A DNA stretch of 29,499 bases. Origin: CAYXXN01 sp964469055 (GTDB lineage: Bacteria; Acidobacteriota; Thermoanaerobaculia; Multivoradales; JAHEKO01). Position numbers and translations under genes: made by a program. A model generated the notes under the pieces. It had not been told where the DNA came from, searched no databases, and was given only the letters and a program-made list of their open reading frames with translations. Shown here in pieces: positions 1-7,528 of this stretch. The first letter of the stretch is position 1. Every line of letters starts with the position of its first letter. The stretch is taken from contig CAYXXN010000009.1 in assembly GCA_964469055.1 (NCBI GenBank), positions 1-29,499 on the forward strand. Direction: 5' to 3'.

Positions 1-997
1 GGTAGAGAAACGCCGCTTGAAACTCGTGGGAGGCCTCTTCAGCCGGCGGACCCCGGGGTCCTTCGGCCTCGACGATCTCCGCGATCGAGACGGTGCGCGA
101 AGTCGCGCTCAGCGTCACGCCGGTTTGCGGTCGCTGATCCGGGTCGACGCCGGGCGCCTCGAGCAGGACGAACGGCGGCACCTCCTCGGCCGAGTAGAAG
201 CCGGCGAGGTAGAGGTCGAGCGGCGAGAGGAAGCGCTCGACCGCCACCGCCGTGAACGTTCCATCGCCGTTGTCGCGCCAGTCGGCGCCGTAGTGCACCG
301 AGGCGTCGCTGTCCAGGAGGAAGCTCCAGTGGGAGCCGTCGAGCCCCAGGAGAGCGCCGCTGTCGGCTCCACCATCGCGAAACGCGACGCGGGCCCCCCA
401 CTGATGGAACAGCTCGTGGAGGAGGGTCGAGAGCGTCACCTCGAAACCGGGGGCGAGCGGGTCGGTTTCGACATCGGCCAGGCGGGCCATGTCGGTATAG
501 CCGCGCAGCACTCCCTGGCTGCCGAAGAGCCCGCTCTCGTCGAAGGGATCGAGGCCGATGCCGGCCACTTCATTGCGGACCAGGAGATGAAATGCCGCGG
601 CGCCAGCCGTGTCGAAGGGGAACTGGGTGAAGACGACGAGGAAGTCGTAGGCGTCCTCGTGCGCCGCCAAGAACGCCTGCGCCACAGCAGCGCGGGCGGC
701 GAGGTTCGGGTCGCTGCCGAGGAACCGGCTGTAGTCCCCCGCGAGCTCGACGACCGAGACGTGCTGGCGCTCCTCGCGGAAGATGGCCGTCACGGAGTCG
801 CCGAGGTCGAAGCCCTCGTCGACCAGGAGGTGATCGGCTCGAGGCCCGGGAATCGCCGCCTCGGAAGGGCGCTCTGCCGCCGCGGGCACGCCGGTCCAGG
901 GCATCGCAAGGACCAGGCCGAGTCGGGTGATGCGAGAGAAGCTGATCGCCACGCGCGAGCCGCTGGCGGCGGTGCGCCAAAAAAATGGTTCGGGCAT
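1..997 (-). CDS. Partial secreted HExxH protein (putative zinc metalloprotease-like), 3' end off the window
   Basis: The frame stays open from an ATG at 997 to the window edge (332 codons), so the C-terminus is missing. The N-terminus reads as a signal peptide: basic residues, then a hydrophobic stretch LGLVLAMPWTGVPAAA with an AxA-like cleavage site near residue 40. The body is coherent protein, with stretches such as LHELFHQWGA and LSPLDLYLAGFYSAEE. HELFH at residues 194-198 fits a zinc-binding HExxH motif, and the later LDLYLAGF segment resembles extracellular acidobacterial and myxobacterial proteins of unknown function. I do not recognise a named family. An ATG five codons upstream (1012) and a GTG directly before the hydrophobic stretch are alternative starts, and none has a good ribosome-binding site. 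Protease activity is inferred from the HExxH motif alone. Confidence 0.72.
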   Translation of the reverse strand, partial: MPEPFFWRTAASGSRVAISFSRITRLGLVLAMPWTGVPAAAERPSEAAIPGPRADHLLVDEGFDLGDSVTAIFREERQHVSVVELAGDYSRFLGSDPNLAARAAVAQAFLAAHEDAYDFLVVFTQFPFDTAGAAAFHLLVRNEVAGIGLDPFDESGLFGSQGVLRGYTDMARLADVETDPLAPGFEVTLSTLLHELFHQWGARVAFRDGGADSGALLGLDGSHWSFLLDSDASVHYGADWRDNGDGTFTAVAVERFLSPLDLYLAGFYSAEEVPPFVLLEAPGVDPDQRPQTGVTLSATSRTVSIAEIVEAEGPRGPPAEEASHEFQAAFLY

Positions 998-1214
998 CGT
1001 AAGAGGTGGCATCGCGCGCGTCGCGTCACAAATCGACCTGACGCGCCCAGCCCCTCGACACTTGAGGACGCCAAGGTCTTGGGCGATCTGACCGCCGCCG
1101 CCAGTTCCGCCGCGCGCAGGCGGCCGGAAAACCTCCTCTAACCCCTCGTCGTATGCTCCCCTGGCCCCAACCGACCACCCCGCCGAAGCCACTCAGTCTC
1201 GAGAGGAGCTCTAT

Positions 1215-1979
1215 ATGCCCGCCCCCCGCACCCCCTTCGTCTGGCACGAACTGCTGAGCTCCGACCCCGAGGGGGCCAAGGCGCTCTACACGGCGCTCTT
1301 CGGCTGGACCACGCCGGTCTTCGATGCGGGGGCGCCGTACACGATGTAGGCGGTCGGGGAGATGCCGTTCGGTGGGTTGATGCAGAAGCCGGAGGGGGCG
1401 GAGGCGCCGCCGAGTTGGTTGGGGTACCTGGGGGTCAAGGACGTGGACGCGGTAGCGAAGCGCGTGGAGGAGCGCGGCGGGAAGATTTGCCGAGCGCCGT
1501 TCGACATTCCCAATGCGGGGCGGATGGCTGTGTTCGCAGATCCGTGGGGCGCAGTCTTTGCGGCCCATCAGTCGCTCCAAGACGCACCTCAACCCGGCGA
1601 GCCGGCGGTCGGCAACATCTCCTGGAACGAGCTCGCGACGGACGACGCGGTCGGGGCGCTCGCCTGGTACGGCGAGCTCTTCGGTTGGGGGAAGGCCGGC
1701 GAGCACGACATGGGCCCGCTAGGGATCTATCGCCTCTTCGTCGACGGCGGCGACGCTCCCTTCCCGGTGGGCGGCATATTCGACCGGCCGGCGGAGATGC
1801 CGGTCGCGTGGCTCTACTACGTCCTGGTCCTGGACCTCGACGGCAAGCTCGCCAAGGTCACCGCGCTCGGCGGCAAGGTCCTCCATGGGCCGGCCGACGT
1901 GCCGGGCGGCGATCGCATCGCGCAGTGCCTCGACCCACAGGGCGCGGCCTTCGCGATGCACGAGCGCAAGCGGGCCTGA
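1215..1979 (+). pseudogene. VOC (glyoxalase/bleomycin-resistance fold) two-domain protein interrupted by an in-frame TAG
   Basis: Translation from ATG 1215, preceded by GAGGAG at 1203-1208 with a 6-nt spacer, starts MPAPRTPFVWHELLSSD and is clearly the first beta-alpha-beta unit of a VOC protein. It reaches TAG at 1347-1349 after 44 codons. The same frame then continues without a frameshift to 1979 through the rest of domain 1 (MPFGGLMQKP, WLGYLGVKDVD) and a full second domain (ISWNELATDD, LAWYGELFGW). The intact length would be about 254 residues, normal for tandem-VOC proteins of the PhnB/CFP-30-like kind, which are usually of unknown substrate. A single base change (for example TGG or TAC to TAG) explains the break. 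Alternatives are a sequencing error, amber readthrough, or restart at ATG 1362, which would lose much of domain 1. Confidence 0.85.
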
Positions 1980-1980
1980 T

Positions 1981-2024
1981 CCGCAGCGCCTCCGCAGCGC
2001 TTCCGCAGGCTTTCGGCAGCTTTT
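1981..2024. repeat. Degenerate 11-bp tandem repeat, four copies
   Basis: Directly after the VOC stop codon, four adjacent 11-bp units run ccgcagcgcct, ccgcagcgctt, ccgcaggcttt and cggcagctttt (1981-1991, 1992-2002, 2003-2013, 2014-2024). The first two differ at one base, and the later copies drift. No function is evident. Confidence 0.6.
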
Positions 2025-2275
2025 GGCCAACGGGTGGCCGTCGGTCGCAAGTGGGCTCCGTGATAGGAGCCTGCGGAAGATCTGCTCTAGGGAGGAAGAC
2101 TTGTCTGTGCAAATCTCTGTGGATGTAAACCAATAAGTCGCTGCAGATGAGTCATTTACGCGTCACAGCGTTGTACTTATCGCGCGAAAAGTACACAGGT
2201 CTTGTCAGTAAGTTGCTGTACTAACTAATCTTACAGTCATTTCATCCGCAGATATTTCCACAGCCATATCGGTGC
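2025..2275. other. Non-coding spacer of unusually low GC
   Basis: No convincing coding frame lies between the tandem repeat and the VapC stop codon. From about 2090 onward base composition is much more AT-rich than the rest of the window, with stretches such as gtactaactaatcttacag. It may be a decayed gene, the remnant of an insertion that brought in the neighbouring toxin-antitoxin pair, or a regulatory or 3' region. Only one short hairpin (2172-2195) stands out. Confidence 0.5.
2172..2195. repeat. Short inverted repeat (7-bp arms) in the AT-rich spacer
   Basis: TGTACTT at 2172-2178 pairs perfectly with AAGTACA at 2189-2195 across a 10-nt loop containing CGCGCG. No T-tract follows, so it is not a standard intrinsic terminator. 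It could be a protein-binding site or a remnant of a mobile element. Confidence 0.4.
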
Positions 2276-2701
2276 TCACTCGCCCAAGAGCTTCAGCTTC
2301 CGGCGCTTGCTCGGTCCGAGGCGGATGACGCGGAAGTGCGCGTCGAAGGCGAGCGCGCGCTCGAGAGCAAGCCGTTCGATGAATGCGAAGCTCGTGCAGT
2401 CGACGAAGCTGAACTCCTGGTCGCGCCAGGCGTCGGCGAGCGCGCGGGCGCGGACGAGATCGGCCGAGGAGAGGCCGCCGACGGTCGCCAGGCCGGCGGC
2501 GACGGCGTCCCAAAAACGGAGCGCCGCGTCGTAGCCGAGACGCGCCCGGAGCAGCATCCAGGTTTCGACGACGACGTGGTCGGTCGTGATCCACTCGTCG
2601 TCGGCTCTGAGGCCGGTGAAAACCGAGCGCGCCGCGAGGTGGTGCCGGTCGGCGCGGTCGGCCAGAGCGTAGAAACCGCTCGTGTCAACGAACGTCCGCA
2701 C
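2276..2701 (-). CDS. vapC: VapC-type PIN-domain toxin ribonuclease
   Basis: This 141-residue protein has the PIN-domain acidic set in the expected order: D6 (FVDTSGFYAL), E46 (TTDHVVVETW), D101 (FSFVDCTSF) and D120 (AFDAHF). PIN toxins are Mg-dependent RNases that cut tRNA or rRNA when free of antitoxin. I chose the GTG at 2701 because it lies inside the end of the antitoxin gene (17-nt overlap, typical of translational coupling) and begins just before the first beta strand. A longer reading from 2773 adds 24 residues that merely shadow the antitoxin in another frame. Length and motif order match VapC. The RNA target cannot be told from sequence. Confidence 0.9.
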   Translation of the reverse strand: MRTFVDTSGFYALADRADRHHLAARSVFTGLRADDEWITTDHVVVETWMLLRARLGYDAALRFWDAVAAGLATVGGLSSADLVRARALADAWRDQEFSFVDCTSFAFIERLALERALAFDAHFRVIRLGPSKRRKLKLLGE

Positions 2702-2942
2702 CGCGGAACGCCTCGGCGAGGTAGTCGTCGTGGTGCTCGGCGACGTCCGCGGCGCCGCTCTTGCCCATGCCAACGAACGCGAAGACGCTCTCGCGGGCCG
2801 TCCAGGGGTCGTGACCCTTGGCTAGGAGATGGCAGTCGATCAACCGCCGCAGCTCCTCGGTCATGCTCACGCCGCTCGCCTCGGCGGCGCGGCGGAGCGC
2901 CGCGTGCTGCTCCTTGGAGAGATAGACCTGAGTGCGCATCAT
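2685..2942 (-). CDS. Ribbon-helix-helix (CopG-like) antitoxin of the VapBC pair
   Basis: This 85-residue protein starts MMRTQVYLSKEQHAAL and continues with helices SGVSMTEELRRLIDCHL, the pattern of an RHH DNA-binding domain (beta strand TQVYL, two helices) in residues 3-45. The C-terminal half (WTARESVFAFVGMGKS, EHHDDYLAEAF) would wrap the toxin; a tail ending DDYLAEAF is common in RHH partners of PIN toxins. It overlaps the toxin gene downstream by 17 nt. Either of two adjacent ATGs (2942 or 2939) can be the start. No Shine-Dalgarno is visible, and the promoter -10 ends only 7 nt upstream, so the message is probably leaderless. Autorepression through the inverted repeats at 2948-2978 is likely. 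Confidence 0.88.
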   Translation of the reverse strand: MMRTQVYLSKEQHAALRRAAEASGVSMTEELRRLIDCHLLAKGHDPWTARESVFAFVGMGKSGAADVAEHHDDYLAEAFRGADVR

Positions 2943-2947
2943 GGGCG

Positions 2948-2978
2948 TGATGTTATGGGTGACATCATCTTGATGTCA
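2948..2978. promoter_or_regulatory. Antitoxin operator: three related half-sites
   Basis: TGACATCA (2960-2967) and TGATGTCA (2971-2978) form a perfect 8-bp inverted repeat with a 3-nt centre, and a third partial half-site TGATGT lies at 2948-2953. The sites cover the -35, spacer and -10 of the antitoxin promoter, as expected for RHH autoregulation. Confidence 0.72.
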
Positions 2979-2979
2979 A
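2950..2979 (-). promoter_or_regulatory. Sigma70-type promoter of the VapBC operon
   Basis: On the minus strand a perfect -35 TTGACA (2979-2974) is followed by an 18-nt spacer and a -10 TAACAT (2955-2950, four of six consensus). Transcription should start at about 2943, essentially at the antitoxin ATG (2942), implying a leaderless mRNA. Confidence 0.7.
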
Positions 2980-3052
2980 GCGGTCGCTGCGCTGGCGGCC
3001 CCTCCACCCGGGGGCCTTGCCACCCACCCCCCTCTGGTGCAGAGTCCGCCCC

Positions 3053-3253
3053 ATGCGGATCACGATCGACCTCGACGAGTTGCGGGTGCGCAAGGCCAAG
3101 GAGTTGACGGGGCTCGAGGACGAGAGGGCGATCATCCGCGAGGGTCTCGAGGCGCTGATCGCGCGCGAGAAGGGGCGGCGCCTGCTCGCCCTAGGCGGCT
3201 CGCAGCCGGCGCTGCGCGCGCCGCGCCGGCGCCGTCCGCGGCCGCGAGGCTGA
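3053..3253 (+). CDS. Orphan VapB-family antitoxin-like protein
   Basis: The 66-residue product begins MRITIDLDELRVRKAKELTG and continues EDERAIIREGLEALIARE, the strand-helix-helix pattern of the VapB antitoxin family (PF09957-like). I chose the ATG at 3053 because it places the first beta strand at the N-terminus; an ATG at 3017 would add 12 unrelated residues. The C-terminus (ALRAPRRRRPRPRG) is basic and unlike a toxin-binding tail. No PIN-domain gene follows: the next gene at 3343 is a secreted propeller protein. It may be a solitary regulator, the remnant of a lost VapBC pair, or an antitoxin acting on a toxin elsewhere. Confidence 0.68.
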   Translation: MRITIDLDELRVRKAKELTGLEDERAIIREGLEALIAREKGRRLLALGGSQPALRAPRRRRPRPRG

Positions 3254-3342
3254 GTGGCCTCCACGCCGCTGTAGCCAAGGCCACGGCGCGCCCGCTGCGG
3301 TTGGGCTAGGCTCATCCGGCACATTCACCGGAGGGTCGAGGT

Positions 3343-4866
3343 ATGCGACTCCCGCGTTGTCTTCCCGCGCTGACGCTTGCCGCTGCCGGAGCAGCCTGGG
3401 CGCATGGCCCGCTGGGCCCGGACCAGTTCTGGACCGTGGACAGTCTGGGATTGCCGGAGGGAATCGAGGGCTCGATGGCTGGGGTGCTGGCGAGCGGCGA
3501 CTTCAACGGGGACGGCTATGCCGACCTGGCGAGCGGCTACACCGCGGCCCGCGTCTTCGGAGTCTTCGCGGCAGGCAGCGTCACCGTGCTCTACGGCTCT
3601 CTGGCGGGCCTGGCGGGACCGGCCCAGCTCCTGACCCAGGGCTCGGGGGGCATCAAGAATAGGCCCGAAGCCAGCGACGTGTTCGGCTCGGCCTTGGCCG
3701 CCGGGGATTTCGACGGCGACGGCCACGACGACCTGGCGATCGGGGTCCCTTGGGAAGACCTTCACGCGACCGAGGACGCCGGCATCGTGCACGTGATCTA
3801 CGGCTCGGCCGCGGGACTGAGCGGCGCGGCCGACCAGGTGTGGCACCAAGACCGCCCTGGGATCCTGGGGGCTGCGAGGAAGGACGACGCCTTCGGCCAC
3901 GCGCTAGTGGCCGGGCACTTCGACGCCGATCCGTTTGCCGACCTCGCCATTGGCGTGCCGGGGGAGGACGTCGGGGACTGGAGCAACGCTGGGGCGGTCC
4001 AGGTGATCTACGGCACGGCGGGCGGCCTCTCGGAGGCCGGCAACCAGCGCTGGCACCAGGGCGTCGGCACCATGGTGGGCGATCTCGACGACAGCCACGG
4101 CTTCGGCTGGGCGCTCGCGGCCGGCCGTTTCGATGGAGGCGCCACCGACGATCTGGCAGTGGGAATCCCCAGGCAGTTCTCCTCGGAAGAGCCCTTTCCT
4201 TTCGGCACGCACCCCGGCGCGGTCGCTGTCATCTACGGCTCCGACTCCGGGCTGACCGACCTCGGCAACCAGCTCTGGCACCAGGACGCCGGTGCCGTGC
4301 TGGAGGAGGCTGGGGACGACTTCCTCGGCAGCACCCTCACCGCCGCCGACTTCGACGGCGACGGCTTCGCGGATCTGGTGATCGGAGTCGAGGAAGAGGA
4401 CTTGGAGGGATTGGACGAGGACACGGGGGCGGTCCAGGTGCTCTACGGCGGCGCGAGCGGGCTCTCCGACGCGGGCAACCAGCTTTGGACACAGGACTCG
4501 CCGGGTGTCCGCAACCAGGCCGAGCCGTTCGAGTTCCTCGGGGAGTCACTGGCGGCGGCGGACCTCGACGGCGACGGTTTCGCCGAGCTGGTCATTGGCG
4601 TCCCGTCGGAGTGCCTGCCCGCGCAGGAGTGCGATGAGGGACGCGCTGGCGCGATCAACATCCTCCACGGGTCGGCGGGCGGCGTGACGGCGGCCGGCGA
4701 TCACTTCGTGCATCAGAACCGGCGCGGGATCAGCGACCGGATCGAGCAGGGCGACGAGTCTTTCGGCGCCCAGCTGGCCGCCGGCGACTTCGACGGCGAC
4801 GGCAGCGCGGAGCTGGTCATCGCGGTCCCCGGCGACGGGGCGATCCACGTGTTGCCCGGGCGCTGA
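3343..4866 (+). CDS. Secreted FG-GAP (integrin-alpha-like) beta-propeller protein
   Basis: The 507-residue protein begins with a signal peptide (MRLPRCLPALTLAAAGAAWA, cleavage after AWA). The rest consists of about seven repeats of roughly 60-65 residues, each with a calcium-binding loop of the D-x-D-x-D-G type (DFNGDGYADLA, DFDGDGHDDLAIG, DFDGDGFADLVIG, DLDGDGFAELVIG) followed by VxVIYGSxxGL and a Q-W-HQD strand. This is the FG-GAP/VCBS propeller of extracellular integrin-like proteins. GGAGGG at 3330-3335 with a 7-nt spacer fixes the start. One blade is degenerate (RFDGGATDDLAVG replaces the Asp-rich loop). It is probably exported or surface-associated with a binding role; the ligand is unknown. 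Confidence 0.92.
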   Translation: MRLPRCLPALTLAAAGAAWAHGPLGPDQFWTVDSLGLPEGIEGSMAGVLASGDFNGDGYADLASGYTAARVFGVFAAGSVTVLYGSLAGLAGPAQLLTQGSGGIKNRPEASDVFGSALAAGDFDGDGHDDLAIGVPWEDLHATEDAGIVHVIYGSAAGLSGAADQVWHQDRPGILGAARKDDAFGHALVAGHFDADPFADLAIGVPGEDVGDWSNAGAVQVIYGTAGGLSEAGNQRWHQGVGTMVGDLDDSHGFGWALAAGRFDGGATDDLAVGIPRQFSSEEPFPFGTHPGAVAVIYGSDSGLTDLGNQLWHQDAGAVLEEAGDDFLGSTLTAADFDGDGFADLVIGVEEEDLEGLDEDTGAVQVLYGGASGLSDAGNQLWTQDSPGVRNQAEPFEFLGESLAAADLDGDGFAELVIGVPSECLPAQECDEGRAGAINILHGSAGGVTAAGDHFVHQNRRGISDRIEQGDESFGAQLAAGDFDGDGSAELVIAVPGDGAIHVLPGR

Positions 4867-4882
4867 CGGCCCCAGCGGCCCG
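4857..4882. terminator. GC hairpin at the end of the FG-GAP gene
   Basis: CGGGCGCTG (4857-4865) pairs with CAGCGGCCCG (4873-4882) with one bulged base, overlapping the stop codon in the 30-bp gap between convergent genes. There is no T-run, so it is at best a weak or factor-assisted terminator. Confidence 0.35.
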
Positions 4883-4896
4883 ACTCCGGCGGCCGC

Positions 4897-5331
4897 CTAC
4901 TCGCCCAGGATCTTGATCAGCACCCGCTTCTTCCTGCCGCCGTCGAACTCGCCGTAGAAGATCTGCTCCCAGGGGCCGAAGTCGAGCTTGCCGGCGGTGA
5001 CGGCGACGAGGACCTCGCGGCCCATCACCTGGCGCTTCAAGTGAGCGTCGGCGTTGTCCTCGCCGGTCGCGTTGTGGCGGTAGCCGCCGCGGCGGGGATC
5101 GCTCGCCTCGGAGAAAGGCGCCAGCCCCTCGAGCCAGCGCTCGTAGTCCTCGTGCAGGCCGGCCTCGTCGTCGTTGATGAAGACCGACGCCGTGATGTGC
5201 ATGGCGTTGACGAGACACAGGCCCTCGCGGACGCCGCTCGCGCGCACGGCCGCTTCGACGTCCGGCGTGATGTTGACGAACCCGCGCCGACCGCGGACGT
5301 TCATCCACAGCTCGTGGCGGTGGGTCTTCAT
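4897..5331 (-). CDS. YjbQ/UPF0047 family protein (secondary thiamine-phosphate synthase-like)
   Basis: The 144-residue protein matches the UPF0047 family over its whole length: NITPDVEAAV near the N-terminus, the signature NAMHITASVFINDDE at about 43-57, YRHNATGEDNADAHLKRQ at about 83-100, and DFGPWEQIFYGEFDG near the end. Escherichia coli YjbQ has weak thiamine-phosphate synthase activity, but the physiological role of the family is unsettled. Conserved His and Asp/Glu residues in those motifs form the presumed metal or phosphate site. It is a single gene, convergent with the FG-GAP gene (30-bp gap) and upstream of the S74 gene on the same strand. No clear ribosome-binding site is seen. Confidence 0.92.
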   Translation of the reverse strand: MKTHRHELWMNVRGRRGFVNITPDVEAAVRASGVREGLCLVNAMHITASVFINDDEAGLHEDYERWLEGLAPFSEASDPRRGGYRHNATGEDNADAHLKRQVMGREVLVAVTAGKLDFGPWEQIFYGEFDGGRKKRVLIKILGE

Positions 5332-5385
5332 GGCCGGGGAGCCTATCCCGCGCCCGCGGCACCGACCGGCAGGGGCGAGCGCCGC

Positions 5386-7368
5386 CTACGTCCCGTCTCC
5401 GGCGCGCCGGCCCTCGAGCGCTTCGATGCGGGCGAGGAGCGCCTCGCTCCTCACCCGCTCGCGCTGCACCTCGTTCAGGAGCAGCGGCACGAGCAGGTGG
5501 TAGCGCACCGTGTAGGGCGCTCCGTCCTCGCCGTAGACCACCAGCTCGGGGAAGACCTCCGCCACCTCCTCGGCGATCAGGCCGTACTCGAGCGGCCGTT
5601 CGCCGGGGCCGACGGCCTCCTCGGTGTAGTGGAAGGAGACCGGGCGCAGGTCGAAGAGGGCTTCGCTCGCCCCGCCCAGCTCCGCGATGTCCTCCTTGAA
5701 GCGGCGCGACGAGGTCGCGGTGCCGAGCTGGCCGTCGGCGTTGACGAAGACCCCGAGGCCACCGGCGGCGGTTGCACCGTGGATGCCGTCGATGAAGGCC
5801 GCCGTCTGAGCTCCGCCGCCGATCCGGATGATCCCACTGTCGCCCGACGTTCCATTGTGGCCGATCAGGATGTTGTTGGAGCCGGTGGTCACAGTGTTTC
5901 CCGCACCGTACCCGACCGCGACATTGGTATTTCCCGTGCTGTAGTACAAAGCACCTGGGCCCAAGGCCACATTGCCCACGCCGGCCGTGTTGTTACGCAG
6001 CGAGTTGTTCCCCACGGCGACGTTCGCGAATGCGGTGCCGGTGACCTGCATGGCGTACTGGCCGACGGCGACGTTGTAACCGCCGGTCGTGTTGCTGCGC
6101 AAGGCGTAGTCGCCGATCGCGGTATTTCGCCCGCCCGTCGTGTTGTTGCCGAGCGCGAGGCTGCCCAAGGCCACGTTGAACGTGCCGGTGGTGTTGCTGA
6201 ACATCGCCGAGCGCCCGAGCGCCGTGTTGTAGGAGCCGATGGTGTTGGCCAAGAGCGCGTACTGGCCGATCGCCGTGCTGTTGCCGCCGGTCGTGTTCGC
6301 GGGGAGGGCATTCCGGCCGGCGGCGAAGTTGAAGAGGAGCGTGTCGTCGAACAGGAAGCGGGAGCCACCCTTGGTGACCTCGCTCGCGGTCGCGAGGGCG
6401 ACGGGACCGACGCTGGTGAGCGGGTTATTGCCGAGGCTGAGGGTCCCGGTCATGGTGTCGCCCGTCTGGTCCACCCACAGGGCCGAGCCGCCGGCGGCGG
6501 TGACCAGGTTCGAGCCGTCGGCCTGCACGGTCATGGTGCCGGCGCCGGGGTTGGTGAAGTTGAAGGCGAGATTGGAGGGGGAGTCCCGCGAGAGGCCCAG
6601 CTCGGTGAGGCTCGCGACCGGCGAGCCGCCGAGCATGAGGTCGGCGCCCGAGGCGTTGTTGTTGTCGGCCCGCACGCCGGCGCCGGTCAGGGAGTTGGAG
6701 ACGCCACGCACGCCGTAGGTCTCGCCGGCGACGTCGGGGACCTCGCCGCGGACGGCGATGATCGGCCCGCCGGCGCCCTGCTGGACGGCACTGTTCTGGG
6801 TAGAGGGGAGTCCGGCCTGGTCCTCGCCTGAAGAGGAGGCTTCCGGGCCTGCCGACCCAGCGGCCTCGAGCGCGGCCGCCAGACCGTCCGGACCCAGGTG
6901 GTCCCGCAAGACGGCGAGGGCGGCGGCGAGGTCGGAGGGCAAAGCCGTCACCGCGAAGAGCAGAGCCTCGGACCATTGACCCCTTACCTGAGCTGTTTCC
7001 GTTGTTGCCCGTACCGACCACCCGTATCGCTGCCCCGCGGCGAGACAACGGTCCGCGGCCGGGGTCCAGGACGAGGCGCCGGCCGGGATCGCGGCCTCGA
7101 GGGCGGGAGCGGCGGCCACCCGCGAGCGCTCGTCGAGCGCGTAGACCCGCAGCTCGTAGCCCGCGGCGCCGGCGACGGCCGTCCAACTGAAGGTGGGGCA
7201 GGCCTCGCTCGCCGCGAAGCCGTCCGTGCCGCCGGGTGAGACGCCGGCCGGTGCGCCGGCGGGGCCGACGGCGTCGGCGGGCTCCATTTCCGCCGGGCGA
7301 TGGGGAGCGGCCAGAGCCGCGACCGCGGGGAGAGCGACGAGCAGACCAACGAGCGGCAGACGCTTCAC
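5386..7368 (-). CDS. Large secreted protein: Fn3-like domain, YadA-head-like repeats, C-terminal S74 intramolecular chaperone
   Basis: The 660-residue protein starts at GTG 7368 with AAGGAGG directly upstream, then a signal peptide (KRLPLVGLLVALPAVAALAA). Residues about 55-120 (CPTFSWTAVAGAAGYELRVY) look like an Fn3-type fold. The middle holds about eight repeats of the NTAIGxYAL-xxNTTGGxN type (about 345-490), like the trimeric heads of YadA adhesins. The C-terminus is an S74 chaperone domain beginning SSRRFKEDI at 553-561, with YGLIAEEVAEVFPELV and a final coiled coil. S74 domains drive trimerisation and often cleave themselves at a Ser/Lys site; the serines before RRFKED are candidates. 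It is most likely a trimeric surface or secreted fibre. The ligand is unknown. Confidence 0.9.
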   Translation of the reverse strand: MKRLPLVGLLVALPAVAALAAPHRPAEMEPADAVGPAGAPAGVSPGGTDGFAASEACPTFSWTAVAGAAGYELRVYALDERSRVAAAPALEAAIPAGASSWTPAADRCLAAGQRYGWSVRATTETAQVRGQWSEALLFAVTALPSDLAAALAVLRDHLGPDGLAAALEAAGSAGPEASSSGEDQAGLPSTQNSAVQQGAGGPIIAVRGEVPDVAGETYGVRGVSNSLTGAGVRADNNNASGADLMLGGSPVASLTELGLSRDSPSNLAFNFTNPGAGTMTVQADGSNLVTAAGGSALWVDQTGDTMTGTLSLGNNPLTSVGPVALATASEVTKGGSRFLFDDTLLFNFAAGRNALPANTTGGNSTAIGQYALLANTIGSYNTALGRSAMFSNTTGTFNVALGSLALGNNTTGGRNTAIGDYALRSNTTGGYNVAVGQYAMQVTGTAFANVAVGNNSLRNNTAGVGNVALGPGALYYSTGNTNVAVGYGAGNTVTTGSNNILIGHNGTSGDSGIIRIGGGAQTAAFIDGIHGATAAGGLGVFVNADGQLGTATSSRRFKEDIAELGGASEALFDLRPVSFHYTEEAVGPGERPLEYGLIAEEVAEVFPELVVYGEDGAPYTVRYHLLVPLLLNEVQRERVRSEALLARIEALEGRRAGDGT

Positions 7369-7528
7369 GGTGCACCTCCTTCAGGTGCCGCCGGGGCGCG
7401 GTCCGCTCTCTACCGGCGGTCGACGCCGAGGCGAGGGAAGAGATTGAGGGCCAATCTAGGGTGGTTCACCTCGCAGGTCAATGCACGCGGGTCGTGCGTC
7501 ATGGTGGGCCGGCGTAGGATCAGCGGCC

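Noticed and set aside
2702..2773. 24-residue N-terminal extension of the first VapC
   Set aside because: It is Thr/Ser/Arg shadow sequence of the antitoxin gene. PIN domains begin at the strand starting at 2701.
3668..4850. DNA-level repeats in the FG-GAP gene as a possible array
   Set aside because: The recurrent gacttcgacggcgacggc-type segments encode the calcium-binding loops of the propeller blades and are explained by the protein repeats.
5041..6831. A 596-codon open frame on the plus strand over YjbQ and the S74 protein
   Set aside because: It crosses two clear genes on the other strand and consists of valine/alanine/glycine shadow sequence.
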